Shown here in pieces: positions 8,210 to 15,820 of a stretch of 64,000 bases of DNA. The notes below the pieces were generated by a model. That model was not told the DNA's origin, ran no database searches, and worked only from the letters and a program-made list of their open reading frames with translations. The first letter of the stretch is position 1. Every line of letters begins with the position of its first letter. Both the position numbers and the translations under genes were made by a program. The DNA comes from an uncultured Clostridia bacterium (GTDB taxonomy: Bacteria; Bacillota; Clostridia; Christensenellales; Borkfalkiaceae). Location of the stretch: positions 124,001-188,000 of the forward strand of contig CAMFEK010000001.1 of NCBI GenBank assembly GCA_945949395.1. The letters are read 5' to 3'.

Positions 8210-10309
8210 ATGCCCTCATTAGATTGTTACAGAGAATTTAGAACCGACTACGCCGGCAGAGAACTCATCGTAGAAACCGGCAAGTATGCCGAACAGGCAA
8301 ACGGCGCTTGCGTCGTCCGTTGCGGCGACACCGTGGTGAGCGTCACGGTTTGTATGGCGGATAAGCCGAGAGAAGGAATGGATTTCTTCCCCCTCTCCGT
8401 CGATTACGAAGAAAAGATGTTCGCCGTCGGCAAGATCCCCGGCGGATTCAAAAAGAGAGAAGGCAGAGCGACCGATAAGGCTATCTTGGTGAGCCGCCTC
8501 ATCGACCGTCCCATTCGCCCCTTATTCCCCAAGGGAATCTTCAACGACGTAGTCGTCATCGCGACGGCGCTCTCCGTCGATCCCGACGTGAACCCCGAAC
8601 CCATCGCCATGATCGGTTCCTCCGTTGCGCTCTCCATTTCCGACATTCCTTGGGACGGTCCCACCGGTTCCGTTCTCGTCGGCATGGTGGACGGTAAATA
8701 CGTCATCAATCCCGACGCCGCGCAGCGTCAGGTTTCGAGAATTTCCTTAAGCCTTGCAGGCACCAAGGACGCGCTCCTCATGATCGAGGCGGGCGCGAGC
8801 GAAGTCACCAACGAAGAGATGGTCGGCGCCATCATGTTCGGTCATGAAGAGATCAAGAAGGTCTGTGCCTTCATCTCCGACATTCAGGCGCAGGTCGGCA
8901 AGGAAAAGATGGTCATGGAGCTGTATCACGTTCCCGAAGAGATCGACAGCGCCGTAAAGGAATATGCGTCCGAAAAGCTCGACTACGCGCTCTCCACCTT
9001 CAACCGTCAGGAACGCGAGGAAAGAGAAGCGCAAGTGGAGAAAGACGTGCTTGCTCACTTTGCCGAAATCTTCCCCGATAAAGAAAGAGAAATCAAGGAT
9101 TCCCTCTACTACTTCACCAAAGAAAAGGTGAGAGCGAGAATCTTCCTCGACGGCGTTCGTCCCGACGGCAGAAAGCTCGACGAAATTCGTCCCATTTGGT
9201 GCGAACACGGTCTTTTGCCCCGCGTGCACGGTTCCGCCGTATTCACCCGCGGACAGACGCAGACGCTCACGACCTGTACGCTCGGTATGCTCTCCGACGT
9301 GCAGAGACTGGAAGGCTTGGACGAAGAAGAATCCAAGAGATATATGCACCACTACAACTTCCCCGGCTATTGCACGGGCGAGGCGAAGGCGTTAAAATCC
9401 CCCGGCAGACGTGAAATCGGTCACGGCGCGCTCGCAGAAAGGGCGCTCGTTCCCGTCATTCCGCCCGAATCGGAATTCCCCTATGCGATCCGTGTCGTAA
9501 ACGACATTCTCTCCTCCAACGGCTCCTCCTCCATGGCGTCCGTATGCGGCTCCACGCTCGCCCTCATGGACGCAGGCGTTCCCATCAAGGCTCCCGTAGC
9601 GGGCTGCGCGATGGGGCTCATCAAGAATCAGCAGACTGGCGAATACGTCATCATGACGGATATCCAAGGTCTTGAAGACTTCTTCGGCGATATGGACTTT
9701 AAGGTAGCCGGCACCGAAGCGGGCATCACCGCGATCCAGATGGATATCAAGATCAAGGGTATCTCCGAGCAAATTTTGCTCGACGCGATCGCAAAGGCAA
9801 ACGTGGCGAGAAAGTTCATTTTGGGCAAGATGCTCGACTGTCTGCCCGAAGTCAAGAGCGAGCTTTCCATCTACGCACCCAAGATCATCACCTTCAAGAT
9901 CGACCCTGAAAAGATCGGCGACGTCGTCGGCAAGCAGGGCAAGGTCATCAATAAGATCATCGAAGAGACAGGCACCAAGATCGACATCGAGGACGACGGT
10001 ACCGTTTGCGTTGCCGTGTTCAACGATTCCATTGAAAAGGCTGAAAAGGCAAAGGCGATCATTCAGGCGATCGCGCACGATCCCGAAGTCGGCGATATGT
10101 TCGTCGGCACGGTCGTCAGAATTTTGCAGTTCGGCGCATTTGTAGAGTTTGCCCCCGGGAAAGATGGCATGATCCATATTTCCAAGCTCTCCGACAAGAG
10201 AGTAGACAAGGTAGAAGACGTAGTCAACCTCGGCGATACCGTAAAGGTCGAAATCATCAAGATCGGTGAAAAGGGAATTGATTTGAAGCTTCTTGAAAAG
10301 TTAAGCTAA
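8210..10309 (+). CDS. pnp: Polyribonucleotide nucleotidyltransferase (PNPase)
   Basis: 699 aa 3'-5' phosphorolytic exoribonuclease, a trimer in the cytoplasm. The order is two RNase PH domains (about 5-230 and 310-540), with DFKVAGTEAGITAIQMDIK in the catalytic second domain, then a KH domain (about 550-615; IGKVIGKQG-like DVVGKQGKVI) and an S1 RNA-binding domain (about 620-695; VGTVVRILQFGAFVEF). The ATG follows GAAAGGAGATATTTT, a near-perfect ribosome binding site. It is separated from rpsO by a terminator, so it has its own or read-through expression. Confidence 0.97.
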   Translation: MPSLDCYREFRTDYAGRELIVETGKYAEQANGACVVRCGDTVVSVTVCMADKPREGMDFFPLSVDYEEKMFAVGKIPGGFKKREGRATDKAILVSRLIDRPIRPLFPKGIFNDVVVIATALSVDPDVNPEPIAMIGSSVALSISDIPWDGPTGSVLVGMVDGKYVINPDAAQRQVSRISLSLAGTKDALLMIEAGASEVTNEEMVGAIMFGHEEIKKVCAFISDIQAQVGKEKMVMELYHVPEEIDSAVKEYASEKLDYALSTFNRQEREEREAQVEKDVLAHFAEIFPDKEREIKDSLYYFTKEKVRARIFLDGVRPDGRKLDEIRPIWCEHGLLPRVHGSAVFTRGQTQTLTTCTLGMLSDVQRLEGLDEEESKRYMHHYNFPGYCTGEAKALKSPGRREIGHGALAERALVPVIPPESEFPYAIRVVNDILSSNGSSSMASVCGSTLALMDAGVPIKAPVAGCAMGLIKNQQTGEYVIMTDIQGLEDFFGDMDFKVAGTEAGITAIQMDIKIKGISEQILLDAIAKANVARKFILGKMLDCLPEVKSELSIYAPKIITFKIDPEKIGDVVGKQGKVINKIIEETGTKIDIEDDGTVCVAVFNDSIEKAEKAKAIIQAIAHDPEVGDMFVGTVVRILQFGAFVEFAPGKDGMIHISKLSDKRVDKVEDVVNLGDTVKVEIIKIGEKGIDLKLLEKLS

Positions 10310-10323
10310 ATAAAATATGGAAG

Positions 10324-10354
10324 AATTCCTCGTGTCGTCAGCGGGGAATTTTTT
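10324..10354 (+). terminator. Terminator after pnp
   Basis: AATTCCTCG (10324-10332) pairs with CGGGGAATT (10342-10350) with one G-T, followed by Ts. Confidence 0.8.
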
Positions 10355-10373
10355 CCGTCTATGGCACTTTTTT

Positions 10374-10405
10374 AGCGACTCTACTAATAGTAGAGTCACT
10401 TTTTT
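10374..10405 (+). terminator. Second hairpin-terminator after pnp
   Basis: GACTCTAC and GTAGAGTC form a perfect 8-bp stem around TAATA, followed by six Ts. Confidence 0.7.
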
Positions 10406-10447
10406 GCTTTGGATAAGCGAGAGTTTACGGAGAAAATGAGAGTCTTG

Positions 10448-10456
10448 TGTTATAAT
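10448..10456 (+). promoter_or_regulatory. Extended -10 promoter TGTTATAAT
   Basis: A TG followed by one base and then TATAAT (10451-10456). No convincing -35 box at 17 bp; an extended -10 may suffice. Transcription would start near 10463. Confidence 0.6.
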
Positions 10457-10462
10457 TGACCC

Positions 10463-10576
10463 GTAACGTGAGCGGAATACCTTGTTGAGAGAAGGTTCCG
10501 TTTTCATAGAAGTCCCTACATAGGGCGATAGGGAAAATAAGGGAAAAGATCGTCACAGGCATCCGCCTGCGGCGAT
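10463..10576 (+). ncRNA. Putative small RNA or attenuated leader upstream of mazF
   Basis: A roughly 115-nt unit runs from the promoter at 10448-10456 to a strong terminator: GATCGTC..GGCGATT outer stem, CAGGC/GCCTG inner stem, nine Ts (to about 10576). It contains an internal hairpin (ACCTT/AAGGT near 10480-10500) and no ORF with a ribosome binding site. AGCGGAATAC at the 5' side (about 10471-10480) is perfectly complementary to GTATTCCGCT at about 10671-10680, just before the mazF ribosome binding site, which would allow a long rod or an alternative fold. I do not recognise an RNA family. Confidence 0.45.
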
Positions 10577-10698
10577 TTTTTTTTACGCGCAAAAAAGGCG
10601 TCAAAGGTATAAAAAGCCCTCGCTTCGTCCACACTAAACCCAAAGCGAATACATAAACTGATAAAGGGGAGTATTCCGCTTGAATAGGAGAAACGTGT

Positions 10699-11043
10699 AT
10701 GACGATCAAAAGAGGTGAACTCTATTATGCCGATCTCTCTCCCGTCGTGGGCAGCGAGCAAGGCGGCGTGCGGCCCGTACTCATCGTGCAGAACGACGTG
10801 GGCAATAAATATTCGCCCACCATCATCGCGGCTGCCGTCACCAGTCGAATGAACAAAGCCAAATTGCCCACGCACATCGAGCTTCCGCCCGCCTTCGGGC
10901 TTGCCAAGGACAGCGTAATTTTGCTGGAACAGGTGCGTACCATCGATAAAAAACGGTTGAAAGAGCGTATCGGCGAACTGCCGCAATCCACCATGAAGCG
11001 GGTCGATAAAGCCATCATGATCAGCTTCGGCGTGGTATCTTGA
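10699..11043 (+). CDS. MazF/PemK-type endoribonuclease toxin, no antitoxin visible
   Basis: 114 aa, the normal length of the EndoA/MazF mRNA interferase that cuts single-stranded RNA at short motifs. The fold-defining strands are recognisable: [33 protein letters not shown] (with the catalytic-region Thr), and [13 protein letters not shown]. The ATG follows ATAGGAGAAACGTGT. In most Firmicutes a ribbon-helix-helix antitoxin gene lies just upstream; none is visible in the 390 bp before it. It has its own terminator. Confidence 0.88.
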   Translation: MTIKRGELYYADLSPVVGSEQGGVRPVLIVQNDVGNKYSPTIIAAAVTSRMNKAKLPTHIELPPAFGLAKDSVILLEQVRTIDKKRLKERIGELPQSTMKRVDKAIMISFGVVS

Positions 11044-11049
11044 AAAACG

Positions 11050-11085
11050 CCGCCATTCCCTTTTTGGGGAATGGCGGTATTTTTG
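11050..11085 (+). terminator. Terminator after the mazF-type gene
   Basis: CCGCCATTCCC-type stem (11050-11060 with 11067-11077) followed by TATTTTTG. Confidence 0.88.
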
Positions 11086-11195
11086 CGGGATTCACAACGC
11101 GCGCAAAAAAAGGTCGATAACGCCGCTAACGCGCTCGGTACAGAAAGGAAAAAACGCACTTCTCATAGGGATTTTTATTCCGAAATAAAAGTATG

Positions 11196-11324
11196 GCACA
11201 CTACGTTTTGCGACTGCAAAGCGTAGTGTGCTTTTGTTGCTTGCGTAAGCAAAATACCACGCCGTAGGCATATCGCTTGCCGTAAGGCAAATAAAACTGC
11301 GGCGTAGCGATTTCGCTACGCCGC
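11196..11324. repeat. Cluster of four consecutive hairpins
   Basis: Four separate perfect or near-perfect inverted repeats lie in 130 bp: 11196-11231 (GCACACTACG arms plus an inner TTTGC/GCAAA stem), 11237-11252 (TTGCTT/AAGCAA), 11277-11290 (TTGCC/GGCAA) and 11299-11324 (GCGGCGTAGCG arms, ATTT loop). The last one is followed, on the minus strand, by AGTTTTATTTG and may terminate the leftward lipoprotein gene. No gene is seen in 11086-11344. Confidence 0.7.
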
Positions 11325-11344
11325 TAAAGGAGTCGGATTCTTTT

Positions 11345-12094
11345 TTATTCGTTTTTCAAAGTCAGATTGCCGGACACGGTTTCGGCGGAAATCGAGCAGA
11401 GAAAGCTGTTTTCGGGATAATTCTTGCCGTTACGGAGAACGCCGCTCACCGTTTCAAAGGAAACGGTAGCGTTGACGCCCGCGGGGAGAAGTAAAGTCGT
11501 GTTTCCCGAAACGGTATCGATGAACACTTCGCTCGCGCGAAGGGATAGGGTGACGTTCGCGCTCACGGTGTCAATCGTGCAGCGATCCGCCCGTATCGTA
11601 GCGGTGCTCTCGATCTCCCCCGAAACGGTTTGGACGGCGAGCTCGTTTACGGCCAGTCCGTCCAAGCAGACGTTCGCGCTCACGCAATCGATCGTCACGT
11701 TCTTGAGCTGCGTTCCCGCGGGGATTTTCACCGTGAGATCCTTTTCTACGTTGAAAATGTTCCATCTGCCGTTTTTTGCGTAGCGGATATCCAGCGTGCC
11801 GCCTTTCGCGCGGTAGCGAAGGAGCAGATCGTCGCTCGTCACGCCCTTTTTCGTTTCGGAGATCTCGATGGTCGCGCCGTCGTAGTAGACGATGCTCACG
11901 TCGCCGTTCACCCATTCGAGGGTAATGTTTTCAACGGTTTCCGTCACGCTCCCGTTGCCGACGGCGTATTCCGATTCGCTCGGAAAGATCACGTCCGTCC
12001 AAAAGGGGGAATTGCCGTAACTGCACCCGCCAAGCAGAGCGCAGACGAGCAAGCTCAAGAGCACGGCGACCCGCCATAATATGTTTTTCTTCAT
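11345..12094 (-). CDS. Lipoprotein with DUF4097-like beta-repeat
   Basis: 249 aa, with a lipoprotein signal peptide: MKKN, a hydrophobic core, and the lipobox LLGGC (Cys at about residue 24). The rest is a regular beta-rich repeat (NVTIDCVSANVCLDG, LAVQTVSGEIEST, CTIDTVSANVTLS, VFIDTVSGNTTLLL, FETVSGVL, ETVSGNLTL), typical of the DUF4097 'adhesin' family, a right-handed beta-structure of unknown role on the cell surface. It starts 4 nt after the upstream hydrolase gene and is probably co-transcribed with it. Confidence 0.82.
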   Translation of the reverse strand: MKKNILWRVAVLLSLLVCALLGGCSYGNSPFWTDVIFPSESEYAVGNGSVTETVENITLEWVNGDVSIVYYDGATIEISETKKGVTSDDLLLRYRAKGGTLDIRYAKNGRWNIFNVEKDLTVKIPAGTQLKNVTIDCVSANVCLDGLAVNELAVQTVSGEIESTATIRADRCTIDTVSANVTLSLRASEVFIDTVSGNTTLLLPAGVNATVSFETVSGVLRNGKNYPENSFLCSISAETVSGNLTLKNE

Positions 12095-12098
12095 GAAA

Positions 12099-13187
12099 TC
12101 ACTCCTTTTCCGATAGCCATTTGTCTGACTTTAAGGTGAGCGTATAGCTGCTCTCGTAATTCTCCGCAAAGAAGAACCGTGCGGTGAGGTCTGCGGGGGA
12201 ATAGATCACCGTCCACATGGTCTTTTCGTAATTTTTCTGCGGGAAGTTGAACTGCGCCACCGATTTCATGGCGTCCTTCAAGCCGTCCGCGCTTAAATTC
12301 TGCGGCTGCTGCAAGAGCAAATCATAGCGCACGTGCGACTGCTCCGAGCCGACGCCCTTCTTTTCGCTATCGGTCAGATAATGGTTGGTTACCACCTTCG
12401 TGCGCGCAATTTTCATCTCGCCGTTCACGTACTCCACCACCGCGCTGTCCCCGCTCTTGTCACAGATGGATAAGTGGTGCGCCGCGCCGATGGAGGAGTG
12501 CATATCGTATTCTTTTAAGAGGTCGATCGCCTCTTGCGTCGTGGCGGCTCTGTCCAACAGCAGGCGTATCGCCGTCGTGGTGGTTAAATCTGCCTTTTCC
12601 GTCTTTTGATTCGTCACTTCCTTGTCGCCCGCCATCAGGTCGGCTACCATGAGTCCCATCTCGTTCATGCCGTCGAGGGGCACGTAGATCGCCGCAAGCG
12701 TCTGTATCCGCTCCGCCATGTGCCCGTCGGGGCCGTAATCGCCAAAGCCGAGAAAGTCCAAACAGCAGGTGGAGAAGGATTCATAGCCGTTTTTGGGAAT
12801 CGTATGTACGATGATCCCCCTGCATTCCTCCCAGTCGTAATTTCTGCCGAACAGAACCTCTCCCGCCTCGTTTTTCACGGCGAGCGTACTGCATCCGAAC
12901 GCGTCCTCTACGACCTGCGTTTCCACGGAATAAAAACCCTTGGAGAGGAAAGAGATGAGATAATTCGCCATCTCCGCGTCGCTCTCGGCGCCGCCCTGCT
13001 CGAGAAACTCGTCAAAGCCGTAATCGCCTCGATATTCCATAGAATACAGCCCCTCTTCCTCCTTGCGGATAGAGGCTGCCGCCGTCAGAATCTCGCCGAA
13101 TAGGAGCCAAACGCTCCCTGCGAGGAGGAGCAGGAGAAACAGCAGGCTCACGAACAGAATTCCGATTATTTTAAGTGCTTTTTTCAT
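12099..13187 (-). CDS. Membrane-anchored Ntn hydrolase, choloylglycine hydrolase/acyltransferase-like
   Basis: 362 aa. A single N-terminal membrane segment (about residues 8-30) precedes an extracytoplasmic domain. The motif FGCSTLAVKNEAGEVLFGRN (candidate nucleophile Cys99) with GRNYDWEE resembles the start of penicillin V acylase/linear amide C-N hydrolases, in which the Cys becomes N-terminal after processing. Here about 98 residues precede it, so cleavage would be needed if it works the same way. The substrate is unknown. Neighbours are a DUF4097 lipoprotein and a DUF2975-like membrane protein. Confidence 0.68.
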   Translation of the reverse strand: MKKALKIIGILFVSLLFLLLLLAGSVWLLFGEILTAAASIRKEEEGLYSMEYRGDYGFDEFLEQGGAESDAEMANYLISFLSKGFYSVETQVVEDAFGCSTLAVKNEAGEVLFGRNYDWEECRGIIVHTIPKNGYESFSTCCLDFLGFGDYGPDGHMAERIQTLAAIYVPLDGMNEMGLMVADLMAGDKEVTNQKTEKADLTTTTAIRLLLDRAATTQEAIDLLKEYDMHSSIGAAHHLSICDKSGDSAVVEYVNGEMKIARTKVVTNHYLTDSEKKGVGSEQSHVRYDLLLQQPQNLSADGLKDAMKSVAQFNFPQKNYEKTMWTVIYSPADLTARFFFAENYESSYTLTLKSDKWLSEKE

Positions 13188-13212
13188 ATCTTTTGTACGT
13201 CCTTTTTTCTGA

Positions 13213-13800
13213 TCATACCTCTCTTTCGTTCGGTTCGTCTACCGCTTTTTGTTGTCTTTTTGTCAACTCACGGTTGCATTCTTTCACTTCCGCGCCGTAG
13301 CGGAACAGGAAAGAGAGCAGAATACAGAAAAATCCCGCGCCGATGGAGACGTTATCCGCCTCGAACGCCGCCACGTCCTTCCAGAAGGCGGTAAAAATGC
13401 CGTGCGCGATTCCGCCGAGAATGATTGCCGCCAAAGGCAAAAGGATGATCAAAATGCCGAGCCGCAAAATTTCGCTCGCGCCCCGTTCGGTAAAGGGGGT
13501 GCCGTCCGCGATCTCGTGCGCGAGGTAACGCTCGGCAAATTTCAAGACGATCCCGCCCGCGATACACGAGAGGACGGAATAAGTCATTCTCTCGTAGGCG
13601 GTGTGAACGTTGACCTCTCCGAGGTCGATGATGTACTCGGAGAATTCCTTTCCGTCGATCACCAGCCCGTCGAAGGCGGAGAGCGACGCGATGCCGATCA
13701 GGCACCCCACCCCGCCGATGATGGAAAAGACGAATCCGATGCTACAGATCACTTTTGCGATTTTGCTGATTGTTTGAATGACGTTTAGACTTTTACTCAT
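13213..13800 (-). CDS. DUF2975-like membrane protein
   Basis: 195 aa with four predicted membrane helices (about 15-40, 72-90, 112-135, 148-168). The arrangement, with FAERYLAHEIADGTPFTERGASEILRLG between helices 2 and 3, matches the DUF2975 family, often found beside small HTH regulators. Function unknown. The ATG follows GAAAGGAGAGAAGC and overlaps the stop of the upstream small gene by 8 nt. Confidence 0.65.
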   Translation of the reverse strand: MSKSLNVIQTISKIAKVICSIGFVFSIIGGVGCLIGIASLSAFDGLVIDGKEFSEYIIDLGEVNVHTAYERMTYSVLSCIAGGIVLKFAERYLAHEIADGTPFTERGASEILRLGILIILLPLAAIILGGIAHGIFTAFWKDVAAFEADNVSIGAGFFCILLSFLFRYGAEVKECNRELTKRQQKAVDEPNEREV

Positions 13801-14014
13801 GCTTCTCTCCTTTCAAACGCTTGAATATGATGCGTTTTTCTCTTAAAAATATTTTATCTACGCGGTAGCCGTACGTTTCCGCTTGCTTTTTCTCCTTCAA
13901 AAAAGAATGCTTGAGCGCGACTCCCGTGTAAAATTCGATTTCTTCGAAGGAAAGGGTGATGCTCTCCTCTCCCTTCGCCTGCAAAAACAGCCATAGCGGC
14001 TGATAATCCGTCAT
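13793..14014 (-). CDS. Small conserved protein (DUF7662-like)
   Basis: 73 aa from ATG 14014, which follows a strong AAAGGAGA ribosome binding site. It overlaps the end of the alpha/beta hydrolase gene by 4 nt (ATGA), showing translational coupling. TDYQPLWLFLQ, SFEEIEFYTG and HSFLKEKKQAETYGYRVDKI match a small Clostridial family without known function (basis: recollection of the family pattern). The longer frame to 14080 overlaps the hydrolase and has no ribosome binding site. Confidence 0.6.
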   Translation of the reverse strand: MTDYQPLWLFLQAKGEESITLSFEEIEFYTGVALKHSFLKEKKQAETYGYRVDKIFLREKRIIFKRLKGEKHE

Positions 14015-14619
14015 AATCTCTCCTTTTTTTCTCGTATCCACGCTTTCAAAAAGCACATCTGCTCTTGGGTGTGAAACCAATGCTCGCCGCCCTTCATCAC
14101 GGTGAGATTCGCCCCCGTCCGTTCGGCAAAAGTCGTGATCGAAGTGAGGGGCGTCAGATCATCCCTCTCGCCGTATGCGATCTCGGTGGGTATTTTCCAG
14201 CGTATCGGGTGCTCCCGCACGTAGCATAAATATTCCCACGAGAGCGTTTCGTGAAAGGGCGTTGCGATCTCTCCCTTTTCTTTCAGTTCCTCCTCCGTCA
14301 CGCCCGCGCCCGCCATCATGCCGCCGATCAACCCCTCCATATCCACGACGGGGGAGATGAAGAAGGCTCTCTCGACGGGGAAATCCGAAAGGGCGTGCAG
14401 GCAAAAGAAGGCGCCGATACTGTTCGCGATCAGGATCATGCCGCTATGCCCTATAAGGCAGGCGCGCGCAAGCGCGGGAAATTCCTCTTTTGCCTGCTCG
14501 GGCGTGGAACTATGATAGTCCATGCCGAACACGTCGCAATCGGGGAAGAGTTCCCTATAAAATTCCGCTTCCGAAGGGCTTCCGCCCTTGCCGTGTACGT
14601 ATACGACCGCCTTTTTCAC
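14011..14619 (-). CDS. Alpha/beta hydrolase
   Basis: 202 aa cytoplasmic hydrolase. The oxyanion strand VYVHGKGGS, the nucleophile elbow IANSIGAFF (G-x-S-x-G-like; Ser67), Asp in YGERDDLTP and His in GGEHWFHT give a plausible Ser-Asp-His triad. Substrate unknown. It begins 1 nt after the Cys-rich gene and overlaps the next gene by 4 nt, forming a run of tightly packed small genes. Confidence 0.8.
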   Translation of the reverse strand: MKKAVVYVHGKGGSPSEAEFYRELFPDCDVFGMDYHSSTPEQAKEEFPALARACLIGHSGMILIANSIGAFFCLHALSDFPVERAFFISPVVDMEGLIGGMMAGAGVTEEELKEKGEIATPFHETLSWEYLCYVREHPIRWKIPTEIAYGERDDLTPLTSITTFAERTGANLTVMKGGEHWFHTQEQMCFLKAWIREKKERL

Positions 14620-14620
14620 G

Positions 14621-15055
14621 TCAGGGTCTCCAACGCTTGAACATCACGAGTCGGGCGTCTGCCCCGTTTTCGCCGTATTCGCTCACGGCGAGATAATTTT
14701 CGTCGGCGGCGATGCCGTAACAGCGGTCGCTCCCGTCTTTGGCGATCTGATTTCCCAAATAGATGCCGTCGTCCTTCCACAGCTTTATCCTCTGTCCGCT
14801 CGGCAAAGGGTATTCGAGATTGACGAAGGATCCCTTTAACGGATACAGGCGGTTTAAGTTCTTTAATTCCTCGATGCCGAGCGCGCGGAAGGCGGTGAGC
14901 AGTTCTTCGCGGAAAAATTCGTAATTCTCCTCTTGGCAGAGTTTGGCGACAAAGCAAGGCTCGCCGAAGGGCTTTCCGCCCGTGGAAAGGCAACCCTTGC
15001 AGGTCATATTGTTGTTACATTTGGCGCAATCCGCGCCGCAAAAAGATTTATTCAT
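14621..15055 (-). CDS. Cys-rich DUF3795-like protein
   Basis: 144 aa from ATG 15055, preceded by TGAGGAAACTACC. The N-terminal cysteines FCGADCAKC, TCKGCLSTGG and CFVAKLC suggest a zinc-binding or iron-sulfur domain like DUF3795. The C-terminal half is a beta-rich domain with no family I recognise. An upstream in-frame start lacks a ribosome binding site. Function unknown. Confidence 0.65.
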   Translation of the reverse strand: MNKSFCGADCAKCNNNMTCKGCLSTGGKPFGEPCFVAKLCQEENYEFFREELLTAFRALGIEELKNLNRLYPLKGSFVNLEYPLPSGQRIKLWKDDGIYLGNQIAKDGSDRCYGIAADENYLAVSEYGENGADARLVMFKRWRP

Positions 15056-15065
15056 GGTAGTTTCC

Positions 15066-15503
15066 TCAATGGTTTTGTATGCTGATAACAATGTGACAGG
15101 GCGCAAAGAGCAACGCCGACAACAGCAGGGGGAAGGAGAGGATCATAGCGCCGCTGAAGAGAAAGACGGCGGAGGGCAGGACGGACAGGGCGATCCGTCC
15201 CCACAGGGGATATTTTCGGTGGAAAAGGCAGATCGCCCAGACGAGGCAGTACGCAACTACCAGCAGGGCGTTGATGGCTATGTACCAAAAAAGTCCGTTT
15301 TCCAGCCAAAATCCGCGGTAGGAATAGGGGATATTGAAAATCATCAGCGCGAAACACCCGTACCGCCCGATTTGCTCGAGTATTTCTAAGATTTTGCTTC
15401 CCTTTTTATGCCCGCTCCCCTTCCCGCCCGTTGCGGCGTACCAAATATTCGGGATCATGATGAGAATCATGATTGCAAGCCCGTAGGGATTGAAATAGGA
15501 CAT
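15066..15503 (-). CDS. Hypothetical four-helix membrane protein
   Basis: 145 aa. Predicted membrane segments at about 8-24, 46-62, 70-95 and 103-138. The ATG follows AAGAGGTAGAAAG. The family is not recognised. It lies between a TfoX-like gene and the Cys-rich gene in the same direction with short gaps. Confidence 0.55.
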   Translation of the reverse strand: MSYFNPYGLAIMILIMIPNIWYAATGGKGSGHKKGSKILEILEQIGRYGCFALMIFNIPYSYRGFWLENGLFWYIAINALLVVAYCLVWAICLFHRKYPLWGRIALSVLPSAVFLFSGAMILSFPLLLSALLFAPCHIVISIQNH

Positions 15504-15507
15504 CTTT

Positions 15508-15819
15508 CTACCTCTTCTTTTTGGCGGGCAGTTCGTCCGCCGTGCGCTCGCAGAGCGTTTTCAAAAGCTCTCGGTTTTCGAGCTCTTCCACGAAAATCAT
15601 GGGTTTCGCGCCCTCGTAGGGCGTCTGAAGTTCCGCTTGCGGCAGGAGGGAGGAGACGGCTTTCGTCGGTTTCAAAAGGAGCCTGTCGTCGTAGATTCCG
15701 CCGATCAGCTTTCCTTTACAATAGAGCAGATATTCGCCCATCATGGGTCTTGTCGCGATTTCCTCCGCAAGGGAGAGTTGTTCCGAAAGGTAGCTTAAAA
15801 ATTCTTTCGTCGTTGCCAT
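15508..15819 (-). CDS. TfoX N-terminal-domain protein
   Basis: 103 aa from ATG 15819; the start further upstream (15831) is a TTG without a ribosome binding site. The segments ATRPMMGEYLLYCKGKLIGGIYDDRLLLKPT and GAKPMIFVEEL match the small TfoX-N fold. In Gram-negatives TfoX influences competence; in Firmicutes this standalone domain has no established role. Its ATG lies 1 nt after the stop of the DUF4097 gene. Confidence 0.78.
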   Translation of the reverse strand: MATTKEFLSYLSEQLSLAEEIATRPMMGEYLLYCKGKLIGGIYDDRLLLKPTKAVSSLLPQAELQTPYEGAKPMIFVEELENRELLKTLCERTADELPAKKKR

Positions 15820-15820
15820 A

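Noticed and set aside
10463..10690. Assignment of this RNA to 6S RNA
   Set aside because: The outer complementarity fits, but a strong terminator with nine Ts interrupts the rod and I cannot recognise the central bubble; kept as an unnamed RNA.
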